DNA of 64,000 bases from the NCBI RefSeq assembly GCF_014650715.1, contig NZ_BMVM01000003.1, positions 310,001 to 374,000 on the forward strand, given 5' to 3'. This stretch comes from Streptomyces bluensis. GTDB taxonomy: Bacteria; Actinomycetota; Actinomycetes; Streptomycetales; Streptomycetaceae. This document shows, piece by piece, positions 15,578 through 24,270 of the stretch. The position numbers and the translations under genes were made by a program. Position 1 is the first letter of the stretch. Each line of letters begins with the position of its first letter. A model generated the notes under the pieces. The model was not told the DNA's origin and made no database searches. It worked only from the letters and a program-made list of their open reading frames with translations.

Positions 15578-16672
15578 CTACGCCGACGTCACCGCCGACA
15601 ACCGGTGCACGTCCCGCGCCGTCCCCGTGACCCCCGACAGGAAGCCCTGCGCCCGGGGTGAGGCGTTCTCCGTCAGCCACGTGGGGTCGATGTCGCAGAC
15701 CGCGACCTTGACGTCCGTGCCCGCCAGGGCGAGCGGCAGGGTGTGGACCACGGTCGACGGGAAGCTCAGGATCGTGCTGCCGATGGGGCCTCGGCGGGCG
15801 ATGAGTTCCAGGGGGAGGTCCGGGCGGACGATCTCCAGGCCCGTCTCCTGGGCCAGCCGGTGGAGTTTTTCGGTGCTCTCGCGGCGGTGGGCGAAGTAGC
15901 GGGTCGCGCCGTGGGCGCGGGCGAGGCGGGTGACCGCCTCCAGGTAACGGTCGCCGTCGACGACGCCCGTCTCGACCAGGGACGTACCGACCATGTCGGC
16001 GCCCTTGGTGATGCGCGGGGGGCCGAAGCGGGCGCGGGTCCAGGCGAAGTCGTTCGCCGTGACCGTGATGCCCTCGGGGGTCTCGTCGATCGGCATGGAG
16101 GAGAAGACCTCCACGTGCCGGTCCCCGCCGGGGGTGAGGCGGTGGCGGGCCTTGGAGGAGACCGGGGCGAAGAGCAGGTCGCGGGGGCCGGGGCGGCCGC
16201 CCTTGCGGTGCCAGCGGACCAGGCGTTCGCCGCGGGCGAGCTGGGAGACGAACTCCATGGTCGCCGTGCCGTCGTCCACGACCACCAGGTCCTGGGCCCG
16301 GGTGATGGTGAGCAGGAGTTGTACGTAGCGGGAGAAGGGGTCGCCCATGACGACCCGTTCCGCCCGGCGCAGCAAGGGCGCCAGGCCCGCGATCGTGTGG
16401 AACGGGGCCGTCGTGCCGCCCCGCGCCTCCTCCCACCGCACCTCGTGCCCCTCGTCCCGCGCCAGCTCCGCCATACGGCGCAACTGGCCCCGGGTCATGG
16501 GGTCGTTGGGTGAGAGGACGACAAGGGTGAGCCCCGCGCCGGGTGCCCGCGCGGAGTCCGACTCCGTGCCGAGGGCGTGGGCGTGCGCCCACTCCAGGAC
16601 GTTCAGGAGCTGGACCGGACTCTCGACGAAGGCGAGGGTGTGGGGGCCGGCGGTTCCGGCGCGGGGGCTCAT
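15578..16672 (-). CDS. Putative sialyltransferase-like glycosyltransferase (GT52-like)
   Basis: 364 aa. The opening TLAFVESPVQLLNVLEWAHA resembles the xxxSPxQLLN start of GT52 sialyltransferases, and YFAHRRESTEKLHRLAQETG resembles their CMP-binding PHxRE region; STILSFPSTVVHTLPLALAG is the usual nucleotide-sugar-facing C-terminal part. I infer transfer of a nonulosonic acid from CMP to a surface glycan. It follows the nonulosonate synthase gene by 43 nt on the same strand and is last in the cotranscribed minus-strand set. Assignment is by motif resemblance only; a distant GT family is the alternative. Confidence 0.6.
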   Translation of the reverse strand: MSPRAGTAGPHTLAFVESPVQLLNVLEWAHAHALGTESDSARAPGAGLTLVVLSPNDPMTRGQLRRMAELARDEGHEVRWEEARGGTTAPFHTIAGLAPLLRRAERVVMGDPFSRYVQLLLTITRAQDLVVVDDGTATMEFVSQLARGERLVRWHRKGGRPGPRDLLFAPVSSKARHRLTPGGDRHVEVFSSMPIDETPEGITVTANDFAWTRARFGPPRITKGADMVGTSLVETGVVDGDRYLEAVTRLARAHGATRYFAHRRESTEKLHRLAQETGLEIVRPDLPLELIARRGPIGSTILSFPSTVVHTLPLALAGTDVKVAVCDIDPTWLTENASPRAQGFLSGVTGTARDVHRLSAVTSA

Positions 16673-16715
16673 CGACGTACGACCGTCGCTTCCCTTGGTG
16701 TGGGGGTGGAGGGGA

Positions 16716-17654
16716 TCAGACCGTGACCGGCTCGCCCGCCGCCGCGGCGATCTCCGCCTCGGCGACGACGCCCTGGACGCGGCGCAGCTTCTTCATCGGG
16801 CCGAGCTCGGAGTCGTACACCTTCTTGATGCCGTCGCCGAGGGACGCCTCGATGGTGCGGATGTCGCGGACGAGGCGCGAGAGGCCCTGCGGCTCCACGG
16901 AGGCGGCCTGGTCGGAGCCCCACATGGCGCGGTCGAGGGTGATGTGGCGCTCGACGAAGGTGGCGCCCAGGGCGACCGCGGCGAGCGTGGTCTGCAGGCC
17001 CGTCTCGTGGCCGGAGTAGCCGATCGGGACGTTCGGGTACTCGGCCTGCAGGGTGTTGATCACGCGCAGGTTGAGCTCCTCGGCCTTCGACGGGTACGTC
17101 GACGTGGCGTGGCACAGGAGGATGTTGTCGCTGCCCAGGACCTCGACCGCGTGGCGGATCTGCTTCGGGGTCGACATGCCCGTGGAGAGGATGACCGTGC
17201 GGCCGGTGGCGCGCAGGGCGCGCAGCAGCTCGTCGTCGGTCAGGGACGCCGAGGCGACCTTGTGGGCCGGGACGTCGAACTTCTCCAGGAAGGCGACGGC
17301 CTCGGTGTCCCACGGGGAGGCGAACCAGTCGATCCCCTTCTCCTTGCAGTACGCGTCGATCTGGCGGTACTCGTCCTCACCGAACTCCACGCGGTGGCGG
17401 TAGTCGATGTAGGTCATGCGGCCCCAGGGGGTGTCGCGCTCGATGTCCCACTGGTCGCGCGGAGTGCAGATCTCCGGCGTGCGCTTCTGGAACTTGACCG
17501 CGTCGCAGCCGGCCTCGGCGGCCACGTCGATCAGCTTGAACGCGTTCTCCAGGTCGCCGTTGTGGTTGATGCCGATCTCGCCACAGACGTAGACGGGCTG
17601 ACCCGGACCGGCGGTACGTGAACCGAAGGCACGCAGGCGGGAGTTGGAGCTCAT
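16716..17654 (-). CDS. Nonulosonic (sialic/Kdn-type) acid synthase, NeuB family without SAF domain
   Basis: 312 aa. Condenses phosphoenolpyruvate with a hexose or hexosamine (phosphate) to a nine-carbon keto acid. NeuB-barrel signatures: VYVCGEIGINHNGDLENAFK at the N-terminus, AVKFQKRTPE, ILSTGMSTPKQIRHAVEVLG, LLCHATSTYPS, GYSGHETG and ERHITLD. Typical NeuB proteins are ~345 aa and end in a SAF/antifreeze-like domain; this one stops after the barrel, so the SAF domain is missing. The start is 13 nt after the stop of the CMP-synthetase gene. Kdn is a better guess than N-acetylneuraminate because no UDP-GlcNAc 2-epimerase is present, but this is inference. Confidence 0.88.
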   Translation of the reverse strand: MSSNSRLRAFGSRTAGPGQPVYVCGEIGINHNGDLENAFKLIDVAAEAGCDAVKFQKRTPEICTPRDQWDIERDTPWGRMTYIDYRHRVEFGEDEYRQIDAYCKEKGIDWFASPWDTEAVAFLEKFDVPAHKVASASLTDDELLRALRATGRTVILSTGMSTPKQIRHAVEVLGSDNILLCHATSTYPSKAEELNLRVINTLQAEYPNVPIGYSGHETGLQTTLAAVALGATFVERHITLDRAMWGSDQAASVEPQGLSRLVRDIRTIEASLGDGIKKVYDSELGPMKKLRRVQGVVAEAEIAAAAGEPVTV

Positions 17655-17666
17655 GAGAAACGTTCC

Positions 17667-18974
17667 TTACTTGTCGAGAGGGTCGAGAGAGTCGAGAGAG
17701 GGTCCGAGGATCCAGCCGGCGATCTCTCGGATCGCGCCGTCGCCACCGGGGACGGTGGTGACCGCGCGTGCGGCGCCGCGCACGACGTCGTGGGCGCTCG
17801 CGACCGCCACGGGCCAGCCGACGAGGGCGAAGCACGGGAGGTCGTTGACGTCGTTGCCGACGTAGAGCACGCGCTCAGGCGCGATGCCCTGCTCCTCGCA
17901 CCACTGCTTCAGTGCGAGGTCCTTGCGGTCGATGCCGTGGAGGACCGGGATCTTGAGCTTCCGGGCCCGGGCGGCGACCACAGGGTTCTGTTCCGTGGAC
18001 AGGACCAGCATCTTCAGGCCGCTCTTGCGGAGGGCCGCGATGCCGAGTCCGTCCCCGCGGTGCACGGAGACGAACTCCCGTCCGTCGGAGTCGATCAGCA
18101 CCCGGTCGTCGGTCTGGGTGCCGTCGAAGTCGAGGACGACCGCGTCGATGTCGTCGGCGGTCGGGAGGGCGCCGGGACGGTCGGCGTCGAAGAGGGGAGC
18201 GAGCGCGCGGGCGCGGGCCAGGTCGTGCGGGTCGTCGATCTCCAGGACCCGCGCGGGGTCGGTGCGCACGAGTTCCGTACGGCCGAAGAAGCGGTGCTGG
18301 TGCTTGCGCAGGCCGGCCGCGTCCATCGCGTAGGCGGCGCCGGTCTCCAGGAGGTCCTGGGGGCGGTCCTGGCGGCGGGGGCGGAACGACTTGTCGTGGT
18401 TGACGCCGTAGCCGCCGTGCGTGTCCGTGGAGTGGGTGACGGTCGTCGTGCCGCCCACGGCTCCCGTGCGGGCGGACTCGACGACGGGCGGCGCGTCCGC
18501 GGCGTCCCGCCAGATGAACCCGTGGAAGGGGGCGACGGTCAGCGCGGTGTCGGCGCCGTTCTCGACGACCGCGGCCGCGACGCCGTCGATGTCCTCGCGG
18601 ACGATGAACGGGCTGGTGCACTGGACCAGGAGGACGACGTCCACCGAAGCGCCGTGGCGGGCCTCGTGCGCGTCCACCGCGTGCAGGACCGCGGCCTCGG
18701 AGGTGGCGGTGTCGCCCGCTATCGCGGCGGGGCGCAGCACGACCTCGGCGCCGGCCTCGCGGGCGGCGGCCGCGATGGCGTGGTCGTCGGTGGAGACCAC
18801 GACGTCCGTCACCAGCCGGGCGGCCCGGCACTCGCGTACGGCGCGGGCGACCAGCGGGACGCCGCCGACCGGGGCGAGGTTCTTCGCGGGGACGCCCTTG
18901 GAGCCGCCGCGCGCGGGGATCACGGCGAGCACGCGGCGTACCGAAGTCGCCGGGCCCGCTTCCGGGTTGGGCAT
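17667..18974 (-). CDS. CMP-nonulosonic acid synthetase fused to HAD (KdsC-like) phosphatase
   Basis: 435 aa from ATG 18974 (AAGGAG eight bases upstream). The N-terminal ~220 residues form an acylneuraminate cytidylyltransferase: VLAVIPARGGSKGVPAKNLA (CTP-binding loop), VVVSTDDHAIAAAA, VVLLVQCTSPF, and a TGAAYAMDAAGLRKHQHRFF region. The C-terminal ~160 residues are a HAD phosphatase: VVLDFDGTQTDD (motif I), MLVLSTEQNPVVAARARKL, VLYVGNDVNDLPCFALVGWP. Such a fusion can dephosphorylate a 9-phosphate nonulosonate and activate the sugar as CMP ester, the steps on either side of NeuB. Its stop lies 12 nt before the NeuB start. Confidence 0.9.
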   Translation of the reverse strand: MPNPEAGPATSVRRVLAVIPARGGSKGVPAKNLAPVGGVPLVARAVRECRAARLVTDVVVSTDDHAIAAAAREAGAEVVLRPAAIAGDTATSEAAVLHAVDAHEARHGASVDVVLLVQCTSPFIVREDIDGVAAAVVENGADTALTVAPFHGFIWRDAADAPPVVESARTGAVGGTTTVTHSTDTHGGYGVNHDKSFRPRRQDRPQDLLETGAAYAMDAAGLRKHQHRFFGRTELVRTDPARVLEIDDPHDLARARALAPLFDADRPGALPTADDIDAVVLDFDGTQTDDRVLIDSDGREFVSVHRGDGLGIAALRKSGLKMLVLSTEQNPVVAARARKLKIPVLHGIDRKDLALKQWCEEQGIAPERVLYVGNDVNDLPCFALVGWPVAVASAHDVVRGAARAVTTVPGGDGAIREIAGWILGPSLDSLDPLDK

Positions 18975-19018
18975 GGGATGCACTCCTTGCGAGGGGTTCA
19001 CGGCGTATGCGGGCGTGC

Positions 19019-20341
19019 TCACAGCTCTCCCATCCGCCGGATGACGGGGGCGACCCGCTGGACCCCGTGCCGGTACGCGCCGCGTGCCGCCCGGCGCACG
19101 ATCTGCCGTACGGGGCTGGGCTCCTTGTCGGCGACGGGGGCCCCGGGCAGCGGGGCGCCGTCCGGGCCGAGGTGGTGGCGGGCGAGGAGGCCGGGCAGGT
19201 AGCCGGGCGCGGTGACGGGCGTGTAGTACGGGTCGAGGGGCGGGAGTTCGGCGGCGAGCAGCTTGGTGATGCGGTCGCGCGCCGTGTCGAAGGCCGTCTC
19301 GTACGATCCGTAGGCGGCGACCCCCTGGCGGGTGACCCACGCGGCGTCGGGCGACGGCTCGTGCCCGGCGTCGAGCTGGTCCCAGGAGGCGAGGCAGCCG
19401 GAGCCCACGAAGTGGTGGTTGCCCAGCGCCTCGCGGATTCCCAGGTCGGTGAGGACGACGGTGGGGATGCGGCGGTGCAGGGACTCCAGGGCGGCCGTGG
19501 AGCTGACCGTGACCAGCAGGTCGGTCCGGTCGAGGACCTCGCCCATGTTGCCGTACACCAGGCGGAAGTTGTCCGGCAGGTCGATCCGCTGCGCCAGCTT
19601 CTGGTAGGGCAGTTCCTCGATGTGGGTGGTGTGTTCACCCGGCTTGGAGCGCAGCTTCAGTAACACCTCGCGCTCGGGGTGCAGCCTGGCGTGCTGGACC
19701 AGCCGGTTCAGCAGGTAGGTGCGGTCCTTGCGGCTGTCCGGCACGGAGGGCTGGGCGGCGAAGACCACCGTGTAGGGGTCGTGCTTGGTGTAGGGGGCAC
19801 CCCCGAGGAAGGGGAGGGCCACCTCGGTCACCGAGGAGGCGTCGGCGCCCACTCCCTCGTACACGGCCCGGAACCGGTCCGCGTCCTGGCGGGAGTTGGC
19901 GAGGACCAGGTCCGCGCCGTGCCGCAGCAGCAGGCCGTCGGCGAGCTTCTCGTAGACGACACCGACGTAGCCGGTGACGACGACGGGCCGCCGGGTCCGT
20001 GCGCCCCAGGCGTTCCTCAGTCCGTGCAGCATCGCCTGGACGCCGCCCCCGACGAGGGAGAGCACGACGAGGTCGTACGGCGGCTCCTCGTCGTCGGCCG
20101 CCCCGTCCATCACCCGCAGGAACTCGACGCCGGTGACCTCGCGGAGCGAGTCCGCGCGGACGCCGACTTCTTCGAGCTGGCGGGCCGTGGGGGTGGCACG
20201 GCCCCGCAGGAGATAGCCGTCCAGACGGATGTCCGAATTCTCCGGTGCGATGCGGCTCGCGGTGAGCGCGCCCCATTTCCACCGGGTGTCGGAATCCGCG
20301 AGAACGGCGATCCGCAGGGTCTTCCTGGTACTTGCTGGCAC
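19019..20341 (-). CDS. DUF6716 putative glycosyltransferase
   Basis: About 440 aa from GTG 20341; no clear ribosome site is visible and an in-frame codon at 20380 is an alternative. Sequence begins TLRIAVLADSDTRWKWGALT, includes LVVLSLVGGGVQAMLHGLRN, RPVVVTGYVGVVYEKLADGL and a late LVTVSSTAALESLHRRIPTV, the layout of a GT-B enzyme with the acceptor domain first and the nucleotide-sugar site later. DUF6716 proteins are found in nonulosonate surface-polymer clusters. First gene of the minus-strand set (DUF6716, CMP-synthetase, NeuB, sialyltransferase-like), divergent from the GT2 operon. Confidence 0.75.
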   Translation of the reverse strand: MPASTRKTLRIAVLADSDTRWKWGALTASRIAPENSDIRLDGYLLRGRATPTARQLEEVGVRADSLREVTGVEFLRVMDGAADDEEPPYDLVVLSLVGGGVQAMLHGLRNAWGARTRRPVVVTGYVGVVYEKLADGLLLRHGADLVLANSRQDADRFRAVYEGVGADASSVTEVALPFLGGAPYTKHDPYTVVFAAQPSVPDSRKDRTYLLNRLVQHARLHPEREVLLKLRSKPGEHTTHIEELPYQKLAQRIDLPDNFRLVYGNMGEVLDRTDLLVTVSSTAALESLHRRIPTVVLTDLGIREALGNHHFVGSGCLASWDQLDAGHEPSPDAAWVTRQGVAAYGSYETAFDTARDRITKLLAAELPPLDPYYTPVTAPGYLPGLLARHHLGPDGAPLPGAPVADKEPSPVRQIVRRAARGAYRHGVQRVAPVIRRMGEL

Positions 20342-20539
20342 GCCGAAGACGCTAGGAAGCCATTTCGCCCCGCGGCCCAACCAGAATCCAACAAACGGTT
20401 AACAGCACGTCGACGAATGGCGAATCAGGCCATGATCGGCGCGGAATATCGCCTGGTTCACGGTACCGCCACGTGTCGTTCACCTGGCATCAAGCCGGGA
20501 GTCAAGACGAATGCCGGGCCGCCCCCTAACGTCGGGCAC

Positions 20540-21517
20540 GTGGTCAAGCTCTCCGTCATCGTGCCGTTCTACAACGTGCAGCAATACGCGCCCGACACCC
20601 TGAAGAGCCTGCGCGCCAACGCGCGGGACGACTTCGAGTTCATTCTCGTCGACGACTGCTCGCGCGACGAAACCCCGGACATTCTCGCGCGTGCGGAGCG
20701 CGAGCTCCCGGGCGCGGTGTATGTCAGACACGAGAAGAACGGGGGACTGGCGACCGCCCGCAACACCGGAATCGACAAGGCGCGCGGCGAGTACCTCACG
20801 TTCCTCGACGGGGACGACTGGCTCGCCCCCGGCTACTACCCGCAGCTCCTCTCCGCGATCGAGGACCTGGGCGTCGACTTCGTCCGCACGGACCACGTCC
20901 AGTGCACCGCGCGGGCGCGTTCCATCCACCGGGTGCCGCACGGCCGGCGGGGGGTCGTCCTGCGGCCGCGGGACGTGATCCTGCCCGCCGACCGCTCCAC
21001 GTCCGTCGACTACGCGTACGCGTGGGCCGGCGTCTACCACCGCCGGCTGGTCGACCGCGGGCTGCTGCACTTCACGGACGGGCTGCGCACCGCGGAGGAC
21101 CGGCCGTGGATCTGGAAGCTGCACCGGGAGGCGGAATCCATGGCCGTGGTGGGGCTGCTCGGTGTCTTCTACCGGCGCGGGGTGGCGTCCTCACTGACCC
21201 AGATCGGCGATGTACGGCAGCTCGACTTCATTCGCGCGTTCGACCAGGTCATCACGGAAACCGCCGCCGACCCGGACGCGTCGAAACTCCTCCCGAAGGC
21301 CGTGCGCACCTATTGCGCGATCATTTCCCATCATCTGGGATCCATTGAAAGGTTCGAGCCACAGGTGGCACGGAAACTGAAGTCGATGAGCGCCGGTGCG
21401 CTGCGGCGCATGCCGCAGGACGTGCTCGACGAGGCCCTCGACTCCATGGACGTCCAGCGCGCGACGCGGCTGCGCCGGCTGCGCCGCCGTCCCGCCGCCG
21501 CGGGGGTGGCGGCGTGA
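20540..21517 (+). CDS. Family 2 glycosyltransferase
   Basis: 325 aa from GTG 20540. GT-A fold: LSVIVPFYNVQQYAPDTLKS at the start, FILVDDCSRDETPDIL (DDxS), NGGLATARNTGID, then the metal-binding LTFLDGDDW (DxD). A W-containing C-terminal helix region ends in a basic tail (RLRRLRRRP) that may sit on the membrane. Probably builds the backbone of the surface glycan. Its stop overlaps the next gene by 4 nt (GTGA). The start has only a weak ribosome site; the open frame further upstream lacks glycosyltransferase sequence. Confidence 0.88.
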   Translation: MVKLSVIVPFYNVQQYAPDTLKSLRANARDDFEFILVDDCSRDETPDILARAERELPGAVYVRHEKNGGLATARNTGIDKARGEYLTFLDGDDWLAPGYYPQLLSAIEDLGVDFVRTDHVQCTARARSIHRVPHGRRGVVLRPRDVILPADRSTSVDYAYAWAGVYHRRLVDRGLLHFTDGLRTAEDRPWIWKLHREAESMAVVGLLGVFYRRGVASSLTQIGDVRQLDFIRAFDQVITETAADPDASKLLPKAVRTYCAIISHHLGSIERFEPQVARKLKSMSAGALRRMPQDVLDEALDSMDVQRATRLRRLRRRPAAAGVAA

Positions 21518-22848
21518 CCACCCAGATCTTCCTCTCCTCCACCCTGTACGGCACGGCCACGCTCGCCGCCGCGCTGGACACCGACTGCTTCGCGCCCGCG
21601 TACCGGCGGATCCTGCTGGTCTCCAACAACGCGACGACGCCCGAGACCTCGCCCTCGCTGGACGAGATGCCCGGCTTCGAGCGGCTGCGCGGCCGGTTCG
21701 ACGACGTGATCTCGTGGAACGAGACCATCTCCCCCTTCCACCCCGGCGGCTGGCAGCCCCGCCTGGACGACGCCCCGCTGTGGGAGCGGCACCTGCGGCT
21801 CGCCTGGAACCTGGGCGAGGACGACATCGAGCTGGCCGTGGAGTCCATCCAGGTGCAGCCGGCGCTCGGCATCGCGCAGATCTTCACGGGGGCGCCCGTG
21901 ACCGTGTACGCGGACGGCCTGATGAGTTACGGCCCCACCCGTAACAAGATCGACCCGCTGGTCGGCACCCGTGTGACCCGGCTGCTGCACCTGGACCTCG
22001 TCCCGGGTCTGAAGCCGCTGCTGCTCACCGAGTTCGGAGTGGAGCCCGAGATCGTCCCCACGGACGCGTTCTCGAAGGTGCTCGCCGAACTGGAGGACAC
22101 CGGCGACGCGCTGCCCGCCGTCGAGGAGCCCGCGCTGATGCTCGGCCAGTACCTCTCCGCGCTCGGCATCCTCACCGCCGCCGAGGAGGAGGACCTGCAC
22201 GTACGGATGCTGAAGGGCGCCGTCGAGCTGGGTCACACCCGCGTGGTGTTCAAACCGCACCCCAGCGCGCCGGCCCGCTGGTCGCGCGGCCTGGAGAAGG
22301 AGGCGGAGAAGCTCGGCGCCGATCTGACGGTGGTCGACACGCCGGTCCTCGCCGAGGTGCTCTACCAGCGGATGCGGCCCGCCCTGGTCGTCGGCTGCTT
22401 CTCGACGGCACTGCTCACCGCGTCCGCGCTGTACGGCCTGCCGGTCGCCCGCATCGGCACGGAGACCCTGCTGGAGCGCCTCACGCCGTACGAGAACAGC
22501 AACCGCGTCCCCGTCACCATCGTGGACGCCCTGCTGCCGGAGCTGACGGACCGCGCGGCGGTGACCGGGCAGCGGCCGGGGCTCGACACGGAGGAGCTGA
22601 CCGGTCTCGTGCGGGCCGTCGGCTACGCGATGCAGCCGAAGATCTACCCGGAGCTGCGGCCCGAGGTCGAGCGGTACCTGACGGACCGGCTGAACCAGCA
22701 CACCTGGCGCTACTTCAAGCGCCGCCGCCTCACCTCGCTGGCCCTGCCGGGCGCGGTCCCGGCGCAGCTGGCGTTCATCCCCCGCAACGCGACGGTCCGC
22801 AGAGTCGCCCGTCGCGCCCGGTCATTGAAGAGGGCCACGCTCGGTTGA
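21514..22848 (+). CDS. Polysialyltransferase-family glycosyltransferase
   Basis: 444 aa. Starts TTQIFLSSTLYGTATLAAAL. Middle motifs TGAPVTVYADGLMSYGPTRN, HTRVVFKPHPSAPARWSRGL (KPHP) and VVGCFSTALLTASALYGLPV (CFST) correspond to the conserved KxHP and S/T-rich motifs of alpha-2,8-polysialyltransferases and capsule polymerases that use CMP-sugars. It is likely the polymerase or chain-extending enzyme for a nonulosonic acid polymer made from the CMP-sugar of the neighbouring genes. Co-translated with the GT2 gene; no membrane helices. Confidence 0.8.
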   Translation: MTTQIFLSSTLYGTATLAAALDTDCFAPAYRRILLVSNNATTPETSPSLDEMPGFERLRGRFDDVISWNETISPFHPGGWQPRLDDAPLWERHLRLAWNLGEDDIELAVESIQVQPALGIAQIFTGAPVTVYADGLMSYGPTRNKIDPLVGTRVTRLLHLDLVPGLKPLLLTEFGVEPEIVPTDAFSKVLAELEDTGDALPAVEEPALMLGQYLSALGILTAAEEEDLHVRMLKGAVELGHTRVVFKPHPSAPARWSRGLEKEAEKLGADLTVVDTPVLAEVLYQRMRPALVVGCFSTALLTASALYGLPVARIGTETLLERLTPYENSNRVPVTIVDALLPELTDRAAVTGQRPGLDTEELTGLVRAVGYAMQPKIYPELRPEVERYLTDRLNQHTWRYFKRRRLTSLALPGAVPAQLAFIPRNATVRRVARRARSLKRATLG

Positions 22849-22852
22849 TCTG

Positions 22853-24082
22853 ATGAACATACCTGCGAAGACAGCACCCCCCACCACGTCCTCACAGGAA
22901 ACGACCCCCATGGGGCCCTCGGGGCCCATAGGGGTCACCCGGCCGGGCAACCGGCCGGGTGACCCCTCGCGGAGAGCGGGACCGGACACGGTCCGCATCC
23001 CGCCCCCGACCACCCGCCGGGCCCCCGCCCCACGCCTGCGCGCACTCGACGGACTCCGGCTGATCGCCGCGCTGATGGTCGCCGCGTACCACTACGGCGG
23101 CCGTGACGGCGAGATATCCGAGGCGTGGGGCACCTCGTCCAAACAGCAGTTCCCCACGCTGCACGAGTGGTTCGCCTACGGCTGTCTCGGCGTGCAGATC
23201 TTCTTCGTGATCAGCGGCTTCGTGATCTGCATGAGCGGCTGGGGCCGGCCACTGCGCTCCTTCTTCGTCTCCCGCGCCTCCCGGCTGCTGCCCGCGTACT
23301 GGGCGGCGGTGATCCTGGTGACGGCGGTGTTCGCGCTGCCGGCCGTCGCGTACGAGGCGGTCTCGCCGAGCGACGCGCTCGTGAACCTGACCATGATGCA
23401 GCAACCCCTGGGCGTGGACCGGGTGCTGGGCGTCTGCTGGACGCTGTGGGCGGAGGTCCGCTTCTACGTGCTGTTCGCCCTGTGCGTGGTCCTGCCGGGC
23501 GTGACCCGCAGACGCGTGATCATGTTCTGCGCGTGCTGGACCCTCGCGGCCGTCATCGCCCAGTCGGCGAACGAGCCGCTGCTGGACGCCGTGCTGATGC
23601 CCGAGTACGCGCCGTTCTTCATCGGCGGGATCGGCCTCTACCTGGTCCACCGCGACCGGCGCGACCCGTACGCGTGGGGCATCGTGGCGGTGAGCTGGCT
23701 GATCGGCCAGCATTACGCGGTCCGCGAGCTGTGGCACGCCCCGAACCCGGAATTCTTCTCCTACCGCACGTCGTACGGCATCGTCCTCGTCATCACCCTC
23801 GGCTTCGTGGCGGTGGCGGCCATCGCCCTCGGCTGGCTGAACCGGATCAACTGGCCCTGGCTGACGGTGGCGGGCGCCCTGACGTACCCCTTCTACCTGG
23901 TTCATGAGCACCTGGGCTGGGTCTCCGTGGACGTCCTGCACCAGGGCCTGGGCCTGCCGGCGGACGCCACGCTCGGGCTCACCCTGCTGGCGATGCTGGT
24001 CCTCGCCTGGGGGCTGCACCGCGGGGTGGAAGTACGAGTAGGGCCCGCATTGCGGAGATCACTGGAACGCAGCCGCCCCTAG
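22853..24082 (+). CDS. Acyltransferase family 3 membrane protein
   Basis: 409 aa with about ten membrane helices. A Pro/Gly-rich leader of ~60 residues precedes the family 3 opening RLRALDGLRLIAALMVAAYH (catalytic His), then LGVQIFFVISGFVICMSGWG and SFFVSRASRLLPAYWAAVIL. Such enzymes O-acetylate surface sugars. It starts 4 nt after the polysialyltransferase-like gene, so it probably decorates the same polymer. The only in-frame ATG codons (22853, and MGPSG at 22910) lie before a strong hairpin at 22931-22966 that is therefore inside the coding sequence. Confidence 0.88.
   Translation: MNIPAKTAPPTTSSQETTPMGPSGPIGVTRPGNRPGDPSRRAGPDTVRIPPPTTRRAPAPRLRALDGLRLIAALMVAAYHYGGRDGEISEAWGTSSKQQFPTLHEWFAYGCLGVQIFFVISGFVICMSGWGRPLRSFFVSRASRLLPAYWAAVILVTAVFALPAVAYEAVSPSDALVNLTMMQQPLGVDRVLGVCWTLWAEVRFYVLFALCVVLPGVTRRRVIMFCACWTLAAVIAQSANEPLLDAVLMPEYAPFFIGGIGLYLVHRDRRDPYAWGIVAVSWLIGQHYAVRELWHAPNPEFFSYRTSYGIVLVITLGFVAVAAIALGWLNRINWPWLTVAGALTYPFYLVHEHLGWVSVDVLHQGLGLPADATLGLTLLAMLVLAWGLHRGVEVRVGPALRRSLERSRP
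22931..22966 (+). promoter_or_regulatory. Perfect 16-bp hairpin with GCAA loop inside acyltransferase 5' coding region
   Basis: Arms GGGGTCACCCGGCCGG and its exact complement enclose GCAA, a GNRA-type tetraloop. It falls ~27 codons into the acyltransferase frame, where the protein has a disordered leader. No U-tract follows. May pause ribosomes or polymerase, or partly terminate after the glycosyltransferase genes. Confidence 0.6.
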
Positions 24083-24270
24083 TTACCCACTGGGGATTAC
24101 CGGGGAATTTCCGTGGAATTCATCTGGCCCGTCGTTTGGAGAGCCTCTCGCGGGTGAGCAGCGCAGCATTCCTTGACCGCACCACAGACGCCTCATAGGT
24201 TCCAACGACTGTTCGGTCCAGCGCCGGTAACGAAAGCACGTCACGCCCCCGCGAGAGAGTGTCTTCCCCC

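Noticed and set aside
20342..20539. tRNA or small RNA gene in the divergent promoter region
   Set aside because: Region is slightly AT-richer but no cloverleaf or terminator-bound hairpin is apparent.
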